DNA from: Asterella californica
Taxonomy: Eukaryota > Streptophyta > Marchantiopsida > Marchantiales > Aytoniaceae
DNA: 64,000 nucleotides
NCBI GenBank assembly: GCA_036924285.1
Contig: JAYKYS010000006.1
Span: 31,284,001 to 31,348,000 of the forward strand
Reading direction: 5' to 3'
In this document: piece by piece, positions 45,064-56,390 of the stretch
Position numbering within the stretch: the stretch's first letter is position 1
Layout of the letters: each line of letters starts with the position of its first letter
Made by a program: the position numbers and the translations under genes
The notes under the pieces: generated by a model
What the model was told of the DNA's origin: nothing
Databases searched by the model: none
Seen by the model: the letters and a program-made list of their open reading frames with translations, nothing else

Positions 45064-47607
45064 GTCCACCTCAGCCACCTTCACATGCACGGTGCTTTGA
45101 TCCATCAAGTCATCATTTAGCACCTCCCACCGAGTGGTAGTCCTCCCTCGTCGATGATCTGAGATCATCGATGAGAGAGATTAGGTGTAATCTCTCTCAT
45201 CTGTTTACCTTCCCTCATGTTTTCCGTTAGTTAGGTGATCACTATCCCTAGTGGATAAGCACTAACCAAACATATATAAAAGTGGTTTACATTATTCTCT
45301 AAAATCAAGAGGAAATCTCTGACCTTTAACTAACCTACCTACTATCGTCCATCACACATAACAACATTATTATTCGAAGAAATGTATAAGAGTTATGCAT
45401 AGAAGACCCCACAGAAGACTTGTGAGTCTACTCCACTTAAAAAAGAAGTAAGAGTCCAGCGTACTCATCTGCTGTCAACTGTTCTTGCTCTTCCCTATGG
45501 CTACTGTCTAGATCTTGCTCATGACTCCCAAGAGGTCTGCTCCGTATGGATTAGCTCAACATTGTAATTAGAAACACCACCTCTCATATCACAATGAGAG
45601 CAAGGAAGAACAGACCCTTAATACTCCCTCACAAGCACACCAAGGAACACCACTCCAGCTAGGATAGCGAGAGGACACCGTCAAAAAATAAGCCTAACAA
45701 GACAAATCAAAAATATACTACCTCCTTTCTAGTGTTGCTAGATGATATTAAATACAGAAATTCTAAAAATAGCTAAAAAGTCTAATATAGGAGTTGGACG
45801 TGACCTTATATCCGTCAACTTATGGAGCTTGGGGTCTAAACTATCTCAACAACCACATCTCCTAAACTAACTGGTGGGATAACCTCATAAGTGACTAACT
45901 CCACAAGCACTATGGCTAAGATCTCATCCTGATTGATCATTAAAGGAGTTGGGATGACACTTGTACTTGTAAAATGGTAAATGATAAATGTTATTACATG
46001 TCTCTTGGGGTCTTCATGGACCATGAGACTATCCACGTCAGTCCACCATAGCAAGACTCGGACCAGAAGCTTCATAAACAGTTTGCAGCGCATGTACTTC
46101 CAACCGTTTCAACAAGAGACTGAACCCATGACCTTTCTCTTAAACTGTAGACTAAACCACTTGGGACACCTATCTTCGATGTCTTGTAGAACCTGCAGTC
46201 ACCAAATGCTCACTAGGAGGATCAAGGGGAAGGGTAGGATCCCTCTTCCTTTGTTTGGCCATCTCTCGTATGTCCTTCTGGAGCTTAAAAGATCTCATGA
46301 CACTATTGTACAACATCTTGGCTGAGTCTTCAGCTCGCTTGATTGCCATCCATATCCTCTTATAAGTTGGCTCAGAAGAATGAAACAACATCTTCTCCAC
46401 CTCTCTCTCTCTCTCTACTTGACATGGATATATGTCTGGTCCACAACCAAGCCCTTGAGAGAAATAATGTGGAGATCTTAAGCTTGCTGCTCCATTTTGC
46501 TCTTCTGCATAGCTTGTACGGGAACCTCCTCCTCTAGTTGCTACTTGGTGCTGGAACTAACATAGCTGCCTCTCCATCACCTTCTATTGTATCCTCTGGA
46601 TCTCTACATCTATCTCCAATGCAGAGACCTTCCTACTAGTCTCTGTCTGTGATTCACTCTCTCTCTTCTCCAGACACTAGAGTAAGAAGACACCAAAGCC
46701 TATGACTAGAAGAACACTCTCCTTCTCAACAAGCCTTTGTGTAACTCCTCCATCACTGACCTCACATCCTGTTGACCTATACTCTTGGTCAACTAAGAAG
46801 GTCCTAACCTTAGATGGAGGTGCTTGAGTATTGATAGGAACTCTCGTATGAGTTGAAGGAGTAGACCTCGGCGTATGGCTACTACTCTAGCTTGACAACC
46901 CATCTTTTCGGTTTGAGATGTTATATTGTGTTTTTTCCCTTTGATCTTTTGGATCTTCCGGGTATGATTATTATAATTTATCATTGACCATTTATCATTC
47001 CTCTGGCTACGTCTAAATGGGGTGATGAGTGTAAGCTTTCCCTCCCATGATAAGCTCTAAGGAGATCACTAATATGAAGACTCTAGATTCTCACTCCCAA
47101 TAGGTCATGGGTCTCCTCCTTCAACACCCTCCTCATCAAAGGAGTCATTATCTAAGTCACATGTCTGTAGTAGCTCACCAACCTCCACCGGCTTCACTTT
47201 GGGAGGTGTAAGCAACAACTGTGGTACCTCTCGGACAGTGATCTCTCCAACACTCAAGTAGAGGTACCAAGAAAGCAAGTAGGTGGCTTGCTGCTGGAGT
47301 ACCAACATTCCGGACTAACTCCTGGGTATGATCATGATAACCTTCCCTCAGTCCATTGATTCCTCCTCTATTACCTTCCGGAGAAAAATAATCTCCGAAA
47401 AAAAGATCTGGATAAAGGTCTTCTTCTCATGGAAGAAGTGGACAATGTAGACTATACAGAAAGCCTTCAACTTGAGGTTGAGGATATGAGCTATCTTCCA
47501 CCCATTAGAGGTGTACGCTCCATCATCAAACAACTTCTTGCTATAGATAACTCTGTCTAAAACTGAGGCTATGTCAAGGATAATGCACCCTATCTCCTCC
47601 TCTGGTC
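45064..47607. other. Unassigned flank between B2 and B1
   Basis: 2.5 kb. It starts with the B2 duplication GTCC. It includes two adjacent perfect hairpins (45,151-45,198), a TATA-like ACATATATAAAAG at about 45,269-45,281 (possibly an old LTR promoter), and a (CT)8 run at about 46,400-46,417. Weak - strand frames (46,400-46,170 and 47,629-47,348) have no recognised domain. It ends with GGTC, the B1 target duplication (47,604-47,607). Possibly an eroded element. Confidence 0.45.
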
Positions 47608-48525
47608 TGTAACGACCTAGGTTACACATAGGAAGTTTGTCTATTAGTAAGGTGTTTAGTTCTAACTAAGTGTTGAGAATGTTTATTTGCTGCCAAAGTA
47701 CTTTTAGGAGGTATCAAGTTAGTCATGACTAGCTAAAAGTTAGTTATGGTTAAACTTAGCTGTACTTTTGGCAGAATTCAGATATTTGCTAAAGAGTGAG
47801 CACTACTATCTTGTCATCTTGTCTAAAAGGTAGAAAGGAGGTGGAAAGTATCCCTTATCTCCTTTTTGACTTGATATTAGTGGTTGGATTAAAGTCGTGG
47901 ACTTTGTGGACATTAAAAACAAGAAGAGATTCCACATGTTCCTTTTTAGTGGGTCTTAGTATAGAGGGGGGGGTGGAAATTAGAGATTCCTTGAGAGTAT
48001 TCCAGAAACCTTCTAGAAGTTGTTGACTTTGAAGGAATAAGCCCATGTGAAAAGGTAAGAAGCCCATGTGATTAATGCTTTTACCTTAAGTAATATCTTA
48101 GTAAAACCCGGTAAAAGTAGTTACGACTGAGTTACCGGAGGGTATCAAAGTAAAAACCTAGAATGTATAAATAGAGGAGTAGAGAAGAGCTCCTCATCCT
48201 TGTTTTCACATTGTCGTAATGACAACTTGAGTAATATAGAGAGTGTGGGATATTTTTAGCATGTGAGAACTTGAGAGACGTCGTTAGAATGGAGGATTTT
48301 AGTTGATGTGTTTAAGGAGATTTTTAGTTGATAAGTTTGTGGGTGTATGAATGAGTGAACTTAGCATTTTTCTCTTCAAGATTCATGGTGTGCTTCCATC
48401 AAAGCCATCAGAGGTGACCTCTGAGTGAGAGACAGGCCCGACAATTGTAGATTCATCGGTGGCGATCATGGAGGTTGAGAGATCGGGAGGGAGTACTTGA
48501 TCGATGAGATCGTGGAGGGTTCACA
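47608..48525 (+). repeat. B1 5' LTR
   Basis: TGTAACGACC to TTCACA. It matches 55,456-56,390, apart from substitutions and an insertion of about 20 bp in the 3' copy. Confidence 0.95.
48166..48174 (+). promoter_or_regulatory. Family B LTR TATA box
   Basis: TATAAATAG, followed 3' by a GAGCTCCTCATCC segment. The same box occurs in all four family B LTRs (in the 3' LTR at about 56,033), consistent with the Pol II core promoter. Confidence 0.75.
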
Positions 48526-48529
48526 TTTT

Positions 48530-48548
48530 TGGTTCCGTTGCCGGGACC
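48530..48548 (+). other. B1 primer-binding site
   Basis: TGGTTCCGTTGCCGGGACC, after four T's from the LTR end. A near-match to tRNA-Asp, shared with B2. Confidence 0.65.
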
Positions 48549-48570
48549 TCACTTGAAGGGATCATTGAAA

Positions 48571-48741
48571 ATGTTTAAAGTTCAGTTCTATATTAGACAA
48601 AAAGAGATTATGAGAGAACACATGGAGAGAACGTTGGGAGGAGAGAGAGCTAACGCGATGTTAGCAACATTAGAACCTTTCGTGTATCCCGTAGTGATAT
48701 ATGACGCATTCGAAGTCATTCTTTACATCTTGTTCACTTAG
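48571..48741 (+). CDS. B1 56-aa leader ORF
   Basis: MFKVQFYIRQKEIMREHMER, then GGERANAMLATLEPF and a hydrophobic tail YPVVIYDAFEVILYILFT. It starts 22 bp after the PBS. Length is identical in B2 and most residues agree, which suggests selection before the copies died. Unknown function. Confidence 0.5.
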   Translation: MFKVQFYIRQKEIMREHMERTLGGERANAMLATLEPFVYPVVIYDAFEVILYILFT

Positions 48742-49412
48742 AAAGGGTTTGAGGAGAGTTGAAAGAGGGTGCAACAAGAGTTGTAGAGAAAGGAGGAGAG
48801 ACAAGTTATTAGAGGAGAGAAATTTGTGAGTTTAGAAATTCTGCTCTCTGGAAAATTTGTACAGTCGCTGTCAACTTTTCTGTGAATTTTATTTTCCTGA
48901 GAAAATTTCCAGTGTTTTAGATTGGCTGATAAGCTATCTAGGACAAAAGAAATCATAGGAAAAGATGGTCTAGAGAAGGAACAATGAATTTTCAAAGTTG
49001 AGGGGGTTTATTCGTGAGAGTTGAGGAATTCTGTTCTCTGGAAAAAGTTTACAGTCAGTGTCAGATTTTCTGTGAATTTTATTTTCCTTAGAAACTTTCC
49101 AGTGTTTTAGATTGGCTGATAAGCTATCCAGGACAAAGGAAATCATGAGAAGATGAGGTCTGAAGAGGGAGAAAGAATTTTTCAAAGTGGAGGGGGTTGA
49201 CAACCATGAGGGAAGTGAAAATATACAAATTTCAGTTCTCTGAAAATTTGTACAGTCATCACCATCTCTTCTGATTAGGGAATTTTCTGTTGAAACTTCG
49301 TGATTTAGTAGCTTGGAGGTTGAGCTACTGGAGACCACAAAAATCTTGGAGAGATCTCTTACCAACTAAGAGATATACGTTTCGGCATACAAGGAGGTCT
49401 TGAAGATACTTA
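48742..49412 (+). repeat. B1 leader with about 190-200-bp repeats
   Basis: TCTGGAAAA or TCTGAAAAT, followed by a TTTACAGTC-like motif, starts at about 48,847, 49,037 and 49,239. Two full units also share GATTGGCTGATAAGCTATC and a GAGGGGGTT end. No coding frame. Confidence 0.7.
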
Positions 49413-49730
49413 ATGGGGAATATAGTTCGAATGACGAGGTGGAAGAAGAGACGTTTAGGAGTTCGAACAGAGAGGGAGAAGCCCAAGTTAAGTATAGATG
49501 AGTTACGAACCCGCATCTATAGCACTTGGGGTGCCCTCTTTACCCTATACGAAGAAGCTTCCGCGACCATTGGCACAGATTTGAAGAAAGCCGAGTTTAA
49601 AGCATCATTCACTTTGGAGGTCACGAATGCTCCTGGTGAAGTAGAGTTGGATCCTTACAAGAGTGAGTTCAAGATGTCTGTTGTGATTAGTACAAACGAT
49701 GGTGAGGAGGATCAAATCTTCGATAGTTAA
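49413..49730 (+). CDS. B1 ORF2, conserved 105-aa accessory protein
   Basis: MGNIVRMTRWKKRRLG to EEDQIFDS, 105 residues, exactly as long as in B2. The basic N-terminus could bind nucleic acid or act as a nuclear signal (inference). The centre (TWGALFTLYEEASATIG, EVTNAPGEVELDPYKSEF) looks folded. Not recognised. It differs from B2 at about 29 positions, far more than gag or pol. Confidence 0.62.
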   Translation: MGNIVRMTRWKKRRLGVRTEREKPKLSIDELRTRIYSTWGALFTLYEEASATIGTDLKKAEFKASFTLEVTNAPGEVELDPYKSEFKMSVVISTNDGEEDQIFDS

Positions 49731-49853
49731 TTTTAGATTAGATTTTATTTCGTGTATAGCATGTATAATACACGATTTCCAATATAAAGCTCGGAAGAGT
49801 TAAGAAAGTGATGTAGAATTATTTTCCTCTATGATATTTTGTCCACTTAATGG

Positions 49854-50345
49854 TTGAGAAGGTGCAACATGAGTGGAAATTCAAAAGATTGGAAAGTTAG
49901 ACTTAGAAACCTTCCTCAAGGTTTAGATGTCATAGTAAGTGTCGGAGAAAGTTCGAGAGAGATTATCGTCGAGTTTGAAAACCCTAGTACTAAACCTCAA
50001 GTAGAATCTCCGATGAGAAGAGTAGAAACCGACTTGTGGTGTTATTTCTATAGAGGGTTAGGACACAAAGTAGTGAATTGTCCAACTAGAATCAGAACCG
50101 AGAGAGCTAAAGGGAAGCGGGAGTTTACTGATTTAAGTCTTCGAGTGGATCCATCGTCACCAGCGTCGATTCATCTTCTAGGCGAAGATCCTTGTCCAAG
50201 TTGTGGAGTGGGTGATCTATCAAGAGGACACAAGTGCGTCGATGTGGCCGCCCTACTTACGTCAGTAGTCGAGAAGTTGGACGAGACTCAAAGAGCTGAG
50301 ACGGAGAAGTTGTCAACTTCAAAAGAGGACTCAGCTGAGTTGTGA
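49854..50345 (+). CDS. B1 ORF3, Cys/His accessory protein
   Basis: 163 residues from ATG at 49,854, or 158 from the ATG at 49,869 (MSGNSKDW), which is the start shared with B2. The first knuckle reads CYFYRGLGHKVVNC, so the second Cys of the B2 motif is Tyr here and zinc binding is probably lost. A second cluster, CPSCGVGDLSRGHKC, is intact. The C-terminus is Glu/Ser/Thr-rich (TQRAETEKLSTSKEDSAEL). Separate from gag and upstream of it; function unknown. Confidence 0.6.
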   Translation: MRRCNMSGNSKDWKVRLRNLPQGLDVIVSVGESSREIIVEFENPSTKPQVESPMRRVETDLWCYFYRGLGHKVVNCPTRIRTERAKGKREFTDLSLRVDPSSPASIHLLGEDPCPSCGVGDLSRGHKCVDVAALLTSVVEKLDETQRAETEKLSTSKEDSAEL

Positions 50346-50557
50346 TGGAGATCGTCATTCGGATGGTGAGGAAGACGGTGATGCGACTCAGGCTCATGAT
50401 TACCTTGGGAGAAGAGATGGCACAAGAGGTGTTGTTACAACCATTTCTTTTCATTTTACCTATGGTAGATTATTCGCGAATGGAATTGGTGATGTTCGTA
50501 CTCTTTTAGCGAGTAGTTATTGCACAAAAATTAGAAGGTAGAAAGAATAGTTACAAG

Positions 50558-51818
50558 ATGGGGAAGTTACTTGTGTTTCATGGGAAGGACAATGAAGATG
50601 TAGAACCATTTGTACGAGACTTCAAAAGCGGTTGCATCGGAAACAACGTGAGAAGGAAAGAAGAATGGGTGTTGTTACTGCCAGAGTTTTTAGAAGATTT
50701 TGCTCTTACGTGGTATGAAGACCGAGTGAAGAGCCAGACACCTGGTGCAGTTGAGGACACATGGGAGACGTTGAGTAATGCACTCATCGAAAAATTTCTT
50801 CCAGAAGAGAGTTATGAGAAGCTCATGGTGGAGCTTACTCATTTGAAGCAACGGGACGACGAGAAAGTTCGGCAATATGCCGAAAGGGTGGATAAGTTGG
50901 AGCAACGATTTCGAACGGTCCTACGGAAGAGTGGAGACAATGTGGAGTTAACGATGGCGGGGATTGGAGCAATGTTGACCAAGAACTTGGTGGGAGGGTT
51001 GAGGCCTTCAATTCAAACCCAAGTGAGGTACGAGAAGCTAGCAACCAAAGCGGAGGCCATCAAGATTACGACAAATATGGAAGAGAGTTTGGATGAAGGA
51101 GATATCATCCAACCTCATCATGCTGCTCTGGTGTCAACTCCGACTCCTGGTGTAGCCAGAACGATCGCACCTGCACCATCACAATTGGTGGTTGCTTCAA
51201 CGTCAGCTCCTACTCCAACGGTGGTGCCAAGACCGTTTGTCCCAACAACGATGTCTACTGCCACCTCTGATTTTCATGCGGAGCTGAAGAGCATCACCGA
51301 TACTCTTGCGGATCTCAAGATAAACGTGGTGCAGTTACGAGAATGGAGGAACAAAGGTGGAGGAGGAGGTCAAAGAGGTTACGACAACAATCCCAACCGA
51401 GGAAATCAAGGTAACTTTGGAGGCAACCAAGGTAACTTTTGAGGAATCACTTGTTGGACGTGTGGAGGTTCTCGTTTTCAGCGAAATTGTCCTAACAACG
51501 GAGCAAGAGGTGCCTAAGCTGTCAAAATGAATGTGGGTGGAGGAAATCCATCACAAGGACGAGACAAGGGGGTGCTACTATCGATGTCGTGCGAGATCCT
51601 ATCTACGAGAAAGGAGAGAGTTCAAACTCTTCTCATGCACCGATGGAGCTTTTAGCTCAAGAAAGGAAAAGAACTCGATTTTCTGATGAACCGGTTTTCA
51701 TGGAGGAGTCAGCAAGTAGAAGTACTCGTTCGAGTAATGTTTCGAGTACACCAAGGGAGCCAAGAAGGAAGCTGGGGATGGCGGATTTCACCATTTCATC
51801 TTCCCAAGCTGGATATGT
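50558..51818 (+). pseudogene. gag: B1 gag, broken
   Basis: Open from 50,558 (MGKLLVFHGKDNED) to TGA at 51,440-51,442 in the Gly/Asn-rich region, where B2 has GGA. The knuckle follows but has lost its His (CWTCGGSRFQRNC). Further stops and a frame change near 51,560 move the gag-pro linker (SSNSSHAPMELLAQERKRTR) into another frame, and the match moves again into the protease frame at about 51,819. Confidence 0.85.
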
Positions 51819-54800
51819 GTGGTTGAAGATGTGGGTGCTCAGAAAGTCAACATCACTGTTGGACAACTGATCGCACTTAATCCCAGCTTACGAAGGGAAC
51901 TCAAAGGAGGACTGAGTTCTAAGAGAAGCAAGAAGAAGAAACCCAAGAGCAAGACATCAAAGTCAGTGGGAGTTGGTGTGGTGGATGTGCATGCTTCAGA
52001 AGTATGCACTAAGGCTTCAAAGATTGAAGTCCGGTTGAATGGTCACTACGTCTCTGATGTATTGGTGGATGGAGGGTCGGCTGTAAACGCCATATCGGAG
52101 AGGTTGATGAAGAAGTTGGGGATGGAACCAACTCGCCCGGCTAGCATTGTCGTGGGGATGGCTAACAAGCAACGGGTAAGACCTCTTGGTGTGTTAGAGA
52201 AGGTGGTCGTGTCTGTGATGGGAGTTCAAACATTGATGTCTTTTCAAGTGTTAAAGGACTCTAGTTATGATTTGCTCCTAGGTAGGCCTTGGTTGAGAGC
52301 TGTGCGCACCACTGATAGGTGGCACAAGGGATACTTACGGATTGGGCCTAGAGATCATAGAGTGATAGTTCCTCTCTCGGGTGTTGGAGTTGTGACTTCT
52401 GACTCTGATAGACCCACTAGTGACTACTGAGAATCTGATACGGAGGATGATCAGAGTCTCTCAGAAGTAGATACCGGAGATTCTTATGATCAATAATCCT
52501 CGTCTGAGAACGAAGGATTTGGTCGAGATGAATCATTACATCAGCTTAGTGCTATTGACTTGTTGCCTCGACCAGCAGTGGAGAAAGATCCTGACAAAGA
52601 AGAATTGAGTGAGGCAGAGATTGTGAGAAGACTCTCCACCCTGAAGTTTGGTATCAATGTCACTCAAGAGGAGAAAAGTAGATTCCTAGATATATTTCGA
52701 AAATATATCCATTTGTTTGCTTTCAGCTACAAGGATTTGAAGGAGGTGACTCTCGAGACTCATCGAATTGAATTGGAGGAGAACGCAAGACCAGTTCGAC
52801 AGAAGCAGAGAAGGATCAATCCTAGAACAACAATGATGGTCAAGGAGGAGATAGACAAGTTGAAGGAGACGAGTTTCATCTATGAGGTGGAGAACTCAGA
52901 ATGGGTTTCACCCATTGTGATTGTCAAGAAGAAGAATGGTAAGCTGCGAGTGTGCATAGACTATAAGAAGCTGAATGAAGTTACCAAGAAGGATTATTAT
53001 CCTCTACCATTTATAGATGAGATTTTGGAAGAAGTTGCTGGTCATGAGTGGTACAGCTTTGGTGATGGTTATAGTGGATACAACCAGATCAAGATAGCAC
53101 AGGAGTACCAGCAGTTGAGTACTTTCACTACTCCTTGGAGAACATTTGTATTTCGAGTGATGCCATTCGGACTGTGTAATGCTCCGGCCACGTTTCAGAG
53201 GTTCATGAACAAGGTGTTCGAACCATTCATAGGGAAGTTTGTTCGTGATTTCATTGATGATTTCTGTGTGTACGGAAGAAATGAGGACCACTTTGATCAT
53301 GTGATCAAAGTTTTGCAGCGGTTGGAGCAAGCTAACGCTTCTTTGAATCCAGAGAAGTGCATCTTTGGCTGCGAAGAAGGTCTGCTGTTAGGACACATCA
53401 TTTCCAAGAAGGGGATTGCGGTAGATCCTGAGAAGGTGAAGAAGATTGTGGATCTTCCATTTCCAATCAACTTGACAAAGTTGAGACAGTTTCTTGGGAT
53501 GGTTGGATATTATCGTAGGTTTGTCTTTTCCTTCTCAAACAAAGCAATAGCTTTGACTATGTACATGAAGAAAGGAGTTGATTTTGACTTGATAGTGCAC
53601 GATCAGAAGGCAAAGGAAGCATTTGAGGAGTTGAAAAAGGCATTGGTGACAGCTCCTATACTTGCTAAACCTGAGTGGAGTAAAGCATTTATTTTGTATA
53701 CGGATGCCTCCAATGTAACTATCGGGTGTACATTAAGTCAGTTAGATGAAGATGGGCATGATCATCCTATAGCTTATGCTAGTAGGCAGATGGTGCCAGC
53801 AGAGAAGAATTACTCCGTGACTGAACGAGAAAGATTAGCGGTGATCTTTGGATTGAAGAAATTCTGACATTACTTGCTAGGAGGGAAATTTTCCATAGTC
53901 ATAGATCACAAGGCTTTAAAGTATATCTTTAATAAGCCTAATGTCGAAGGTCGTATTGCTCGTTGGAAGATCTTTCTAACAGAATACGATTATGTGACTG
54001 AAGATAGACCAGGGAAAAAACATGCGAATGCTGATCTTTTGTCGAGGGCTTATGATGATGAGGGAGAAGAACCGTTTGATGATTCATTTCCAGACGAACA
54101 TCTGATGACCATCACAAGCATTGAGGAGATACCGAACGAGTACAAGGAAATCTGGAGTTTCCTTGCAGATGACTCTTTTCCAGAAGGTATACATACCCGA
54201 GAACGTAACGCGTTGATCAAGAGATGCAAACCTTACACCATGGTGGAGGGAATTCTATTTCATCAAGGAGCAGATGGGTTACTAAGGAGAGCAGTTGGTC
54301 AGAAGGAGGCGTTCAAGCTGATGCACGAGTTTCACGATGGCACTGTCTGTGGAGGTCACTTTGCTGGTAAAATAACAGCTTTCAAGATTTTGGATGCGGG
54401 TTATCACTGGAGAGGGATTTTCAAGGAGTGTTTAGACTATTGCAAAACTTGCGACGTATGTCAAGCATTTGCTCTGAAGTCTACTAGAACACCTCCGTTA
54501 AGATCAATTCCAATATTAGGACCATTTGAGAAGTGAGGTATTGACTTTGTAGGTCCTCTTAATAAGACACCTCGAGACAATAGATACATTGTAGTCGCCA
54601 CTGACTATTGTACTAAGTGGGTAGAGGCTAGACCTTTGAGGGAGACTAATGAAACTGAAGTCGGTAGATTCTCATGGGAGAGGATCATCACCAGATTTGG
54701 ATGTCCGTTAGAGTTGGTCTTAGATAGAGGAGGAGAGTTTGTAGGGAGCATGACTACTGCTATGCTACAACACTTTTCTATCAAGCCACGAGTAACGACC

Positions 54801-55442
54801 TCATACAAACCAAATGCTAATGGTCTTGCGGAGAAGACCAATCTTACACTTTGTATGATGCTCGCCAAAGATGCTGGTGTTGAGACTGCGAAACATACTT
54901 GGGATAAGAGGCTACATGCCATCTTATGGGAGTATCGAACGACAACAAATACTTCTACTGGGTATTCCTCATTTCGACTGGTTTATGGAGTGGAGTCCAA
55001 GTTGCCCATCCAATTCGAATTGAATACTTTTCAAACTATTCAACGAAAGTTGAAGAGATCGAGAGGAGAAGACGTGGTCAGATCAAGAAGGGAGCAACTC
55101 ATGGAGTTGGAAGAGACTCGAGCGGTGATAATGATCCGGATGGAACGAGCTCAGGCGTATCAAAAGAAGAGTTACGACAAACGGTTGGGCAAGAGGGAGG
55201 TAAAACCTTTTCAAGTCGGAGATTGGGTTATGTTGTATGATGCTATCAGATTCAAGAGGGCTAGGAAGAAGTTTCTTCCGAGATATTTTGGTCCTTTTGT
55301 TGTAGATAAGGTGTGGAGCAACTTCACATATGACCTTCAGGAGTTGGGAGGAAGGAGATTCGATCGGGTCAACCATGACAAGTTGAAGTTGTTTCATCGA
55401 CGAAAGTTCTCTCTTCACTCCGAGGACGGAGCGAAAATTTAG
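51819..55442 (+). pseudogene. pol: B1 protease, RT, RNase H and integrase
   Basis: One frame throughout. Protease VLVDGGSAVNAI (about 52,060) and LLLGRPWL. RT from about 52,790, with CIDYKKLNEVTKK, MPFGLCNAPATFQ and FIDDFCVYG. RNase H YTDASNVTIG and TERERLAVIF. Integrase GGHFAGK, CKTCDVC, GIDFVGPL, DRGGEF and GLAEKTN, with RYFGPFVVDKVW near the end. Stops: TGA at 52,428-52,430, a TAA near 52,495, TGA at 53,865-53,867 and TGA at 54,534-54,536. Three of these are Trp or Arg codons in B2. The second catalytic Asp region reads VLDRGGEF (VSDRGGEF in B2). Ends in TAG at 55,442. Confidence 0.93.
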
Positions 55443-55455
55443 TCCGGGGGTAAAA
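55441..55455 (+). other. B1 polypurine tract
   Basis: AGTCCGGGGGTAAAA, overlapping the pol stop codon and touching the 3' LTR. Confidence 0.85.
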
Positions 55456-56390
55456 TGTAACGACCTAGGTTACACATAGGAAGTTTGTCTATTAGTAAGG
55501 TGTTTAGTTCTAACTAAGTGTTGAGAATGTTTATTTGCTGCCAAAGTACTTTTAGGAGGTATCAAGTTAGTCATGACTAGCTAAAAGTTAGTTATGGTTA
55601 AACTTAGCTGTACTTTTGGCAGAATTCAGATATTTGCTAAAGAGTGAGCACTACTATCTTGTCATCTTGTCTAAAAGGTAGAAAGGAGGTGGAAAGTATC
55701 CCTTATCTCCTTTTTGACTTGATATTAGTGGTTGGATTAAAGTTGTGGACTTTGTGGGCATCCCATTCATTGTTTGTGGGCACAAACAAGAAGAGATTCC
55801 ACATGTTTCTTTTTTAGTGGGTCCTAGTGTAGAGAGGGGGTGGAAATTCGAGATTCCTTGAGAATATTATAGAATCCTTCTAGAAGTTGTTGACTTTGAA
55901 GGAATAAGCCCATGTGAAAAGGTAAGAAGCCCATGTGATTAATGCTTTTACCTTAAGTAATATCTTAGTAAAACCCGGTAAAAGTAGTTACGACTGAGTT
56001 ACCGGAGGGTATCAAAGTAAAAACCTAGAATGTATAAATAGAGGAGTAGAGAAGAGCTCCTCATCCTTGTTTTCACATTGTCGTAATGACAACTTGAGTA
56101 ATATAGAGAGTGTGGGATATTTTTAGCATGTGAGAACTTGAGAGACGTCGTTAGAATGGAGAATTTTAGTTGATGTGTTTAAGGAGATTTTTAGTTGATA
56201 AGTTTGTGGGTGTATGAATGAGTGAACTTAGCATTTTTCTCTTCAAGATTCATGGTGTGCTTCCATCAAAGCCATCAGAGGTGACCCCTGAGTGAGAGAC
56301 AGGCCCGACATTTGCAGATTCATCGGTGACGATCGTGGAGATTGAGAGATCGAGGGGGTAGTTGATCGATGAGATCGTGGAGGGTTTACA
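55456..56390 (+). repeat. B1 3' LTR
   Basis: 935 bp, TGTAACGACC to GTTTACA, followed by GGTC. It has an insertion of about 20 bp near 55,758-55,788 that duplicates TTTGTGGGCA. Confidence 0.95.

Larger units (their letters stand above)
47608..56390 (+). mobile_element. Family B element B1
   Basis: 8,783 bp with LTRs of 918 and 935 bp, PBS, 56-aa ORF, ORF2, ORF3, gag, protease-pol, PPT, and GGTC on both sides (47,604-47,607 and 56,391-56,394). Same gene order as B2. Stops and frameshifts in gag and pol inactivate it. Confidence 0.95.

Noticed and set aside
46400..46417. CT microsatellite
   Set aside because: Real but short and ordinary; mentioned only within the flank entry.
29879..56390. Endogenous plant pararetrovirus or env-bearing retrovirus
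   Set aside because: Ty3/gypsy order with LTRs, PBS and integrase; no movement protein, coat protein or envelope-like frame after pol.
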